Source of the DNA: Pseudomonas sp. B21-023
GTDB lineage: Bacteria > Pseudomonadota > Gammaproteobacteria > Pseudomonadales > Pseudomonadaceae
NCBI RefSeq assembly: GCF_024749165.1
Contig: NZ_CP087190.1
Span: 1,324,001 to 1,388,000 of the forward strand
DNA: 64,000 bases
Reading direction: 5' to 3'
In this document: piece after piece, positions 57,654-64,000 of the stretch
How positions within the stretch are numbered: the first letter of the stretch is position 1
Layout: each line of letters opens with the position of its first letter
Notes under the pieces: model-generated
Told to the model about the DNA's origin: nothing
Database searches by the model: none
Seen by the model: only the letters and a program-made list of their open reading frames with translations
Position numbers and translations under genes: made by a program

Positions 57654-58012
57654 AGTGCTCCACTCATTCTGTTGTAATTCTTATAGTCCTGAGGCCAGGG
57701 CTACAGACCGGGCGGGATTCGCGGCCTGGCTACGCCAATGCCGTAAGCCCACCTTCCCCCGGAACATGTCCCGGAACTGTACCGGTACAGTGTAGAGCGC
57801 TGTCCGAGCGCTTGAAAAGCGGGCGAAAAGCGTCTGTCTCAAGGGGTGTCGCGTGATCGACATAAAGATACAGAAAAGCGCCATCACTTTGCCTGTATTC
57901 CCGGCCCGCCCCCACAAGTTCGGGCCTGATCGACCAAATTACGTATTTGAAACCGGGTTTTTCTGCAAAAATGCCGGCCTTTTTGTTGGCCGATCTTTGC
58001 GCAGGTAAACCC
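57654..58012. promoter_or_regulatory. Divergent promoter region, braC / DUF2288, with 16-bp palindrome
   Basis: 359 bp without a gene. ACTGTACCGGTACAGT at 57776-57791 is a perfect 16-bp palindrome 123 nt upstream of braC, next to the near-palindrome GGAACATGTCC (57761-57771). These are candidate operators for a dimeric regulator; which one is unknown. Confidence 0.45.
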
Positions 58013-58318
58013 ATGACTGATCAAGTAAGCACCCTCTATGCCAAACTGCTCGGCGAGACTGCCGTCATCGAGTGGAAAGCTCTGGAGCGTTTCTGGGCCA
58101 AGGGTGACCTGATTTGGGTCGACCCCAGCCTCGACCTGATCGCTGTTGCCGAGGCGATGGCCGAGAATCGCGGCGAGATCTTCGCCAAGTGGCGCAATGA
58201 TGGCACTGTCGGGCCGGTCTCTGCCGAGCAGGCGCTCGACCTGCAAACCCGCGATCCAGAGATCTGGGCGGTGGTGGTTTCGCCGTTCATCGTGATCCAG
58301 GCGAAGAAAGCGGAATAA
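58013..58318 (+). CDS. DUF2288 protein
   Basis: 101 residues. Starts TLYAKLLGETAVIEWKALERFWAKGDLIWV-like (two adjoining blocks), with the short acidic/aromatic pattern of DUF2288 and ends IVIQAKKAE. ATG at 58013 gives the family start; the longer frame upstream is less likely. Function unknown. Confidence 0.82.
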   Translation: MTDQVSTLYAKLLGETAVIEWKALERFWAKGDLIWVDPSLDLIAVAEAMAENRGEIFAKWRNDGTVGPVSAEQALDLQTRDPEIWAVVVSPFIVIQAKKAE

Positions 58319-58452
58319 GCGCGGGCTTTTTTAGTGCGTGAAAACGCGCAAACGCTCCGCAATGGTGCGCATTGACGCTCACGTAAGGTAGAAGTTGGTA
58401 ACAGTGGCGGGGTGATTCGGCGGGGCGGTAACAGTTTACGGGATGCGTAAAT

Positions 58453-58471
58453 GGGGCCGCTTTGCGGCCCC
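58453..58471. terminator. GC hairpin at the end of the tubulin-like gene
   Basis: GGGGCCGC (58453-58460) pairs with GCGGCCCC (58464-58471) around TTT, 8 nt beyond the tubulin-like stop. Short T stretch (ATTTAC) on the minus strand. Confidence 0.5.
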
Positions 58472-58478
58472 CACTGGA

Positions 58479-60662
58479 TCAGTAATCCACGCGCCCGGTA
58501 TGGCTGTTCAGCGAAATCACCCGGGTCTTGCCGATGCGGTGCCTGAAGATCTCGCGCAGGTACTTCACCGCCTTCTTCACGCACTCGCGCGACAGGCGGA
58601 TGTCGTTGATCGAGACGAAACGGCTCTTGTCGTTGATCAGCTCGCGGTACTTCTTCTCGTACATCGGCTTGATCGCGTACCAGTTGGTGTCGAGGATCTT
58701 CGCCGGGTTCTCGAACTCGTTGAGCAGGTCGTCGATGCTGTCTTCATCGAAGTGCTCGCTGGTGATGAACTCGAGGATCGCATTGTCCATGGTGTCGTCG
58801 AAACGGTACGGGTTGCGCGCGAAGCAACGCTTGATGAACGCCACGATCAGCGTGAGGAAATCGTCCGACAGGCACGGGCTCTTGGCGATCAGGGTGGTCA
58901 GCGACAGGTTGGCCGAGGCGCCGATCACCAGCGCATAGCGCTTGAGCGTGGTGTTGGGGAACAGGCTGTTGAGGTGGGTCTTGAGCCGGTTCAGGTCCAT
59001 GTACGACAGTTTGTAATCCTTGGGCAGCGACACGATCGACACCACCGACGAGCAGTTCTTGAAGAAATGCAGGTCGTGCAGCGCCGCGGCGTCGTAGCCC
59101 GAGGCCTGGTACTGCTCCAGCGCGGCGCGGTAGCGACGCGACTCGATCGGCAGCAGGCTGATGCCTTCGATGGCCTGGGTCTGCTTGTTGAAGTGCGGCA
59201 GGTCGATGGAGCGGAAGAACAGGTCGTCGATGTCCAGGCGCGGCTGCTCGCGCTCGAACACCTTGAACTTGTCCGAGCCAGCCGGCGGCACTTCCGGCAC
59301 CACCGACTCGGCATAGGCGATGGCCACTGGGCCGGCCAGGCTCATGAACAGGTCGTTGGCGTCCAGGCGGATGGTCTCGCCAATGTCGATGCCGGCGCGG
59401 CGGAAGTAGTTCTGGTCGTAGTCGGTGGTCACCGCCTGGGCGGTGAGGATGTTGAAGATCTGCTGGGAGATGTACTGGTTGGCGTGCTTCTCCATGGCAT
59501 TGACGTCGATGTTCTGGATCGTGCCGTCGTCGCTCTCCTCGGCGTAGCGCATGATGTCGTTGGAGATCAGCATCATCGCGTTCCACGGGCGGATGCGGCC
59601 CATGACGCTGGCTTCGCTGCTGTCTTCATTGTCGAAGTTGTACGAGAAGTCCCATTCCTCCGACAGGTATTTGCACAGCAGGCGCCCGGCGTTGATGTGC
59701 AGAGCCTCGGACATTTCACTGCGGTGATCGGACGCATTGGGCAGCACGCAGATGCCGCTGGTGAAGATCGGCTCGAACACGAACGAATGCCCGCTCTTGC
59801 CGTCGTTCTCGTCGGCCGGTTTGGTATCGAATGTCTTGTTCATGTACGAGTACTGCTGGGCCAGGCCGAATTCCGAGGCCATGCCCGAGCCGGTGCCGCC
59901 GCCGGCGCTGAAGATGTAGAAGTACAGGCGCGACTGGTTGGCCTTGATGCCGCAGGAGTCGATCAGGTACGAGTGGATCAGCTTCCAGTCGGCGCTGGAA
60001 AAGCGCTGGGTGTCCTTGTTGAGGATGATCTTGGCCAGGTACTGGCCGAGGATCGGCGCGTTGCCGGCGCCACCGGCATGCACCTCGGACAGGTCCATGA
60101 TCTTCATCTTGCTGTAGTCGCGCAAAAAGCCGCCGCGCTCGCCCTTGCGCGAGAAGCGGATGCGCCCGGCGATGTCCTTGTCCAGGTCGCCGAGCATCAC
60201 CAGCGGCTCGACCAGGAACACCGGCTTGGCCGCCTTGTTCTGTACCAGGCGCAGGTTCTGGCGGATCCAGCGCGCCGGGCTGTAGCCCGCTTCGCCTTTG
60301 AAACGGTCCTCGTTGTTGTACTCATTGAGGAAGAAGGTGCGGGCGTTGTACACCAGTTCCGCCACGTCCAGGGCGATGTTCGAGCCGCAGCGGCCCAGGC
60401 CGATCAGGCACACCGACGGGAACTGCTGCTCCAGACGCAACTGGTCCTCGTCCTCGACATGCAGGTTGGGCGGAAACACCAGGTCGCGCAGGCCGTCGAG
60501 GTTGTCGAGGATGCGTTGGATGTCCTGTTCGGTGAAGTACAGGTACTGTTGCGCCGGCATGCTGCGCGCCGCGGGCAGGTCTCGAGCACTGCCGGCAGTC
60601 AGCGAGGTGGTGCTGAGGGAGGGCTCGGGAGCCGCATTGGCAGAAGTGATCGTAGAGGTCAT
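58479..60662 (-). CDS. Tubulin/FtsZ-superfamily protein (Tubulin_2-like)
   Basis: 727 residues. After a Ser/Thr/Ala-rich N-terminal stretch of about 35, residues 83-95 (SVCLIGLGRCGSN) resemble the FtsZ/tubulin T1 nucleotide loop, and 252-260 (SAGGGTGSG) is the full tubulin signature (T4 loop). About 160 residues separate the loops, roughly three times the FtsZ spacing, so there is an insertion. The C-terminal half is mixed alpha/beta with no recognised domain. No membrane helix. Much longer than FtsZ (about 390) or phage PhuZ. Monocistronic between core genes. GTP binding is likely; polymerisation and function are unknown. Confidence 0.85.
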   Translation of the reverse strand: MTSTITSANAAPEPSLSTTSLTAGSARDLPAARSMPAQQYLYFTEQDIQRILDNLDGLRDLVFPPNLHVEDEDQLRLEQQFPSVCLIGLGRCGSNIALDVAELVYNARTFFLNEYNNEDRFKGEAGYSPARWIRQNLRLVQNKAAKPVFLVEPLVMLGDLDKDIAGRIRFSRKGERGGFLRDYSKMKIMDLSEVHAGGAGNAPILGQYLAKIILNKDTQRFSSADWKLIHSYLIDSCGIKANQSRLYFYIFSAGGGTGSGMASEFGLAQQYSYMNKTFDTKPADENDGKSGHSFVFEPIFTSGICVLPNASDHRSEMSEALHINAGRLLCKYLSEEWDFSYNFDNEDSSEASVMGRIRPWNAMMLISNDIMRYAEESDDGTIQNIDVNAMEKHANQYISQQIFNILTAQAVTTDYDQNYFRRAGIDIGETIRLDANDLFMSLAGPVAIAYAESVVPEVPPAGSDKFKVFEREQPRLDIDDLFFRSIDLPHFNKQTQAIEGISLLPIESRRYRAALEQYQASGYDAAALHDLHFFKNCSSVVSIVSLPKDYKLSYMDLNRLKTHLNSLFPNTTLKRYALVIGASANLSLTTLIAKSPCLSDDFLTLIVAFIKRCFARNPYRFDDTMDNAILEFITSEHFDEDSIDDLLNEFENPAKILDTNWYAIKPMYEKKYRELINDKSRFVSINDIRLSRECVKKAVKYLREIFRHRIGKTRVISLNSHTGRVDY

Positions 60663-60855
60663 AGTGCGCCATTTGCCTGGAGTGGTTGGCTTCCCGGTGA
60701 TGCATATCATCTAGCCATCACGGAGAAATTTCGCGACTTTATCAGTGCGTCTTTTTCTTATGCGATAGGGGGTTTCCTTAGTCGTTCTAAGGTTTTTCCC
60801 TTCTCACCCGCATTGCATCGTCCGTTTGTCACGCTTCTTTAATCTGGAGTTGCTC

Positions 60856-61743
60856 ATGAGTACTGCATTGCCTTCGTTGGGGTTTGCCGGGATCGGCCTG
60901 ATGGGCCTGCCGATGTGCCGTCGGCTGCTGGCCGCGGGGTATCCGCTGACCGTGTGGAACCGCAGCCCGGACAAATGCGCCGAACTGGTTGCCGCCGGCG
61001 CCCAGCTGGCCGGTAGCCCTGCCGAGCTGTGCCAGGCGGCGGACATGGTGCTGCTGTGCCTTGCCGACACGGCGGTGGTGCGCGAGGTGGTGTTCGGTGA
61101 GCAGGGCATCGCCCGTGGCGGGCGCAGCGGTCAGCTGCTGGTGGACTTCTCCAGCCTCGAGCCGACCGCCACCCGCGAGATGGCGGCGGAGCTGGCGGCC
61201 CTGTGCGGCATGGCCTGGCTCGATGCCCCGGTGTCCGGCGGCACGCCGGGGGCCGAGGCCGGCACCCTGGCGATCATGGTCGGGGGCGAGGCGAGCGATC
61301 TGCAGCGGGCGCGGCCAGTGCTGTTGACCCTGGGCCAAAGGGTGACGCACATGGGCGCGGTGGGGGCCGGCCAGGTGACCAAGGCGTGCAACCAGATGAT
61401 CGTGGCCTGCAACGCGCTGGTGATTGCCGAGGTGGTGGCGCTGGCCGAGCAGTCAGGGGTCGATGCGCGGCTGATCGCCGAAGCGCTTGCCGGCGGGTTT
61501 GCCGACTCGAAACCCTTGCAGATCCTCGCCCCGCAAATGGCCGAAAGCCGCTTCGAGCCGGTCAAGTGGCACGTGCGCACCTTGCTCAAGGACCTCGATA
61601 GCGCGGTGAAATTCTCCCGCGAGCAGGGCTCGGCGACGCCGCTCAGTGGCCTCGCCGCGCAACTGATGCGCCTGCACGGCAGCCAGGGTTATCTGCAAAA
61701 AGATCCCGCGACCCTGGTAGCGCTGTATCGCAGCAAGGACTGA
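60856..61743 (+). CDS. 3-hydroxyisobutyrate dehydrogenase-family oxidoreductase
   Basis: 295 residues. NAD(P) loop GFAGIGLMGLPM (9-20), substrate motif DAPVSGG (123-129) and catalytic Lys176 in GAGQVTKACNQM. Related to tartronate semialdehyde reductase and HIBADH; substrate undetermined. GGAG 6 nt before the ATG at 60856. Its last 101 nt overlap the antisense end of the MucR-like gene. Confidence 0.92.
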   Translation: MSTALPSLGFAGIGLMGLPMCRRLLAAGYPLTVWNRSPDKCAELVAAGAQLAGSPAELCQAADMVLLCLADTAVVREVVFGEQGIARGGRSGQLLVDFSSLEPTATREMAAELAALCGMAWLDAPVSGGTPGAEAGTLAIMVGGEASDLQRARPVLLTLGQRVTHMGAVGAGQVTKACNQMIVACNALVIAEVVALAEQSGVDARLIAEALAGGFADSKPLQILAPQMAESRFEPVKWHVRTLLKDLDSAVKFSREQGSATPLSGLAAQLMRLHGSQGYLQKDPATLVALYRSKD

Positions 61744-63907
61744 GCTCGCCCGGCTGGCGGTCGAGCCGTTCGAGGATCGGCCGCAACTCGGCCAGTGGCA
61801 CCGGCCGGCTGAGCAGGTAGCCCTGGAGGTAGTCGCAGCCGTGGCTGGCGAGGAATTCGTGCTGCTCGACAGTCTCGACGCCCTCGGTGACCACTTTCAG
61901 GTGCAGGGTATGGGCCATGATGATGATCGCCTGGACGATCTCGCGGTCTTTCTGGCTGCCGGGCACGTCCTGGATGAACGAGCGGTCGATCTTCAGCACG
62001 TCCAGCGGCAGGCGCTTGAGGTAGGCCAGCGATGAATAGCCGGTGCCGAAATCATCGATCGACAACGCCACACCCAGGGCACGGATGCGCTTGAGCAGGC
62101 TGATGGTGTGGTGGATGTCACCCATCAGGGCGTTTTCGGTGACCTCCAGCTCCAGCTGGCGCGGCGCCAGGCCGGCCTGGAACAAGGCCATTTCCACCTC
62201 GGTGGCCAGCTCCTCGCGGCCAAGGGTGAGGGCCGAGCAGTTCACCGTGACCTTGAGATCGCCATAGCCATGACGATTGAGCTGGGCCAGGTCCTCACAG
62301 GCCCGGCGCAGCACCCACAGGTCCAGCTCGGCGATCAGGCCGTTGGCTTCGGCAATACAGATGAAACGGTCGGGGCTGAGCAGGCCATGCTGTGGGTGTT
62401 GCCAGCGCACCAGCGCCTCGAGCTTGGCCACCTGGCCGCTGCGCAGGTCGAAGATCGGTTGGTAGTGCACGCACAGGCCACGCTCTTCGAACAGCGCCAC
62501 GCGCAGTTCTTCTTCCAGTTGCAGCTCCAGGGTGGCGCGGGTCTTCAGGCCGTTGTTGAAGAAGTTCAGGCTGTTGCGCCCGCAGCCTTTGGACTGGTAA
62601 AGCGCCAGGTCGGCGTTCTTCAGCAACTCCTCGGTGCTCTGGCCGTCGTCGGGGAAGATGCTGATGCCGATGCTGGTGGTCATCACCATGCGCCGGCCGG
62701 CCAGATCGATCGGCTCCTTCATGCGCTGCATGATGCGCTGGGCCAGGTGGCGTGCCTCGTCACGGCTGTTGAGGCTGGTGACGATGCAGAACTCGTCGCC
62801 GCCGAAGCGGGCCACCAGGTCCTGGCCACGGGTGGCGGCCTTGATGTGATCGGCGATCACCTTGAGCAACTCGTCGCCGGCGGCATGCCCGAGGCTGTCG
62901 TTGATCCGCTTGAAGTGGTCGATGTCGAGGAACATCACCGCCAGCATACCGTCATGGGCAGCCTGCTCGGCCAGGCGCTCGGCGAAGACCTGGTTGAAGC
63001 CGCGGCGGTTGACCAGGTTGGTCAGGGCGTCGTAGTGGGCGGCCTGCTGCAGCGAGGCGCGGGCCTGGTCGAGCTGGCTGAGCAGTACATTGACCCGGCG
63101 CAGGTCGTGCTCCTTGCTCTGCAGCTTCTTGTCGGCCAGCGCCGCGCTGATGCTGCCAGCGCTGATCAACAGGGTGATGACGGCAATGGTCAGCGCCAGT
63201 TGCAGGCTGTTGTCGGCCGAAGGCAGTCGCAGCGCGGTCTCGCTGGGGATCACCAGGGTCATCGCCGCCATGCCGGTAAAATGGGTCAGGACGATACCTG
63301 CGGCCATCAGCAGGCTGGCGCCGTACTTGAGCAGCAGGTGCAGGGTGCCGCTGCCCTTGTTGAAATAGCGCGCCATCAGCAGCGCCACCAGGCTGGCGAG
63401 CACGGCGATGCCGACGGAGGCAAACAGCAGGCCGGTCTGGTAGTACTGCAGGGCGCTGGTCTGCAGGGCGGCCATGCCGGTGTAGTGCATGACACTGATG
63501 CCCAGGCCGATGAACAGCGCGGTCTGCAGGTAGTGGCGCAGGCGCATCTGGCTGCGGTTGAGGCTGTTCATCGCCAGCCAGGCGGCCAATAGGGCCACCA
63601 GCAGCGACAGGCCGGTCAGTGGGGCATCGAAGTGGATTTCCAGGGGCGCCTGGAAGGCCAGCATGCTGATGAAATGCATGGCCCAGATGCCCCCGGCCAG
63701 GCAGCAGGCACCGAGCACGCGCCATTGCCGGCGGGCGAAGCGGTCTTCGCATTGGCTCTGGCGTTCGCTCATGTCCAGGGTGGCGAAACAGGCGGCGCTC
63801 GCCACGATGAAGGCAAGCAGCACCAGGAAGGGGTTGTGTCGGCAGTCGAGGATGATCTGTCCGGTCGCCGGCAGCTCAGCGAACAATTGCAGTCCCAGCC
63901 ACTCCAT
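61643..63907 (-). CDS. mucR: MHYT-GGDEF-EAL cyclic-di-GMP protein (MucR type)
   Basis: 754-residue inner-membrane protein. About seven helices with three MHYT-type motifs (MHFISM, MHYTGM, THFTGM), then GGDEF (RFGGDEF near 368) and EAL (LEALVRW near 497; later DDFGTGYSSLAYLKRLP and ENALMGD). Both catalytic motifs look intact, so it may make and cleave c-di-GMP. MucR in P. aeruginosa affects alginate and nitric-oxide-induced dispersal. The last 33 residues read antisense into the neighbouring gene and look non-native (Cys/Arg/Gly-rich). Start at 63905-63907 with AGAGG upstream. Confidence 0.92.
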   Translation of the reverse strand: MEWLGLQLFAELPATGQIILDCRHNPFLVLLAFIVASAACFATLDMSERQSQCEDRFARRQWRVLGACCLAGGIWAMHFISMLAFQAPLEIHFDAPLTGLSLLVALLAAWLAMNSLNRSQMRLRHYLQTALFIGLGISVMHYTGMAALQTSALQYYQTGLLFASVGIAVLASLVALLMARYFNKGSGTLHLLLKYGASLLMAAGIVLTHFTGMAAMTLVIPSETALRLPSADNSLQLALTIAVITLLISAGSISAALADKKLQSKEHDLRRVNVLLSQLDQARASLQQAAHYDALTNLVNRRGFNQVFAERLAEQAAHDGMLAVMFLDIDHFKRINDSLGHAAGDELLKVIADHIKAATRGQDLVARFGGDEFCIVTSLNSRDEARHLAQRIMQRMKEPIDLAGRRMVMTTSIGISIFPDDGQSTEELLKNADLALYQSKGCGRNSLNFFNNGLKTRATLELQLEEELRVALFEERGLCVHYQPIFDLRSGQVAKLEALVRWQHPQHGLLSPDRFICIAEANGLIAELDLWVLRRACEDLAQLNRHGYGDLKVTVNCSALTLGREELATEVEMALFQAGLAPRQLELEVTENALMGDIHHTISLLKRIRALGVALSIDDFGTGYSSLAYLKRLPLDVLKIDRSFIQDVPGSQKDREIVQAIIIMAHTLHLKVVTEGVETVEQHEFLASHGCDYLQGYLLSRPVPLAELRPILERLDRQPGELSPCCDTALPGSRDLFADNPGCRAGASVARRGH

Positions 63908-64000
63908 TGCAGGCCTCTTCGTCGAGTCTTCACTCGTCCCCAAAAAGCACGGATGGAGACTGTTCCTGCTGGAGTATAGGAACCTGTACCTAAGCCTTCC

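Noticed and set aside
58397..58435. Direct repeat GGTAACAGT, 30 nt apart, between DUF2288 and the tubulin-like gene
   Set aside because: Only 9 bp, in a region near gene ends rather than promoters; could be chance. Not enough to call an attachment site around the tubulin-like gene.

Overview
The window is a continuous piece of a Pseudomonas chromosome, most likely from the P. putida group. The support is gene order (glpFKRD, argF, grxD-bfr-bfd-peroxiredoxin-rnt-pyrC-motY-argG, nth-rnf-metG-mrp-dcd, the bra/liv operon), the high G+C coding style, and extragenic palindromes with the core GCGGGGCAAGCCCGCTCCCAC that are typical of that group. No tRNA, rRNA, CRISPR array, insertion sequence or prophage was seen.

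Layout. 1-3935: C-terminal part of a large DUF6543-type protein with leucine-rich repeats and an NEL-type E3 ubiquitin ligase domain, cut by the window edge. 3963-9072: glycerol regulon glpD, glpR, glpK, glpF with GlpR-like operators. 9378-12830: YbaK deacylase, PhzF-like isomerase, an orphan FbpC-like ABC ATPase overlapping argF. 13195-17513: a molybdopterin oxidoreductase, then iron and redox genes (grxD, a bacterioferritin subunit, bfd, 2-Cys peroxiredoxin). 17583-21757: rnt-pyrC, motY, argG. 21801-27060: a two-helix membrane protein, an orphan BvgA-like response regulator, a PA3496-family small protein, nth, and a shortened rnf cluster (A, D, G, E only). 27061-31582: metG, mrp, a cold-shock protein, dcd. 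31681-37508: aspartoacylase-family and QuiP-like acylase genes, and a tight four-gene operon with two SEC-C zinc-motif proteins. 37669-41669: two tandem OmpA lipoproteins, a DUF1145 protein, a Gly-rich collagen-like exported protein, a complex non-coding repeat island (40294-41204), and a CopD-like membrane protein. 41768-50068: dinG, a secreted clan GH-A glycosidase, an EstB-like serine hydrolase, an OmpA lipoprotein with a histone-H1-like tail, pdxH, a SlyB-like lipoprotein. 50144-57653: an FAD dehydrogenase, a COG3650 lipoprotein and the braCDEFG (liv) branched-chain amino acid importer. 58013-63907: a DUF2288 protein, a 727-residue tubulin/FtsZ-superfamily protein, a 3-hydroxyisobutyrate dehydrogenase-family enzyme, and a MucR-type MHYT-GGDEF-EAL protein whose 3' end overlaps its convergent neighbour.

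Functional links: glpF imports glycerol, glpK phosphorylates it, glpD oxidises the product and glpR represses the set. argF and argG both carry 21-nt-period ArgR-like half sites. A Fur-box-like site lies in front of bfd, next to a bacterioferritin that keeps its haem ligand but lacks three ferroxidase ligands. braC-G form one transport operon with a hairpin between the binding protein and the permease genes.

The observations most worth following are the reduced rnf cluster (no RnfB or RnfC, three of four intramembrane Fe-S cysteines gone, yet intact overlapping frames and an extra 31-codon frame), the tubulin-like protein, the NEL ligase in a presumed saprophyte, and the nested repeat island at 40378-41126. 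All homology statements come from reading motifs and from memory of family sequences; no database search was run.
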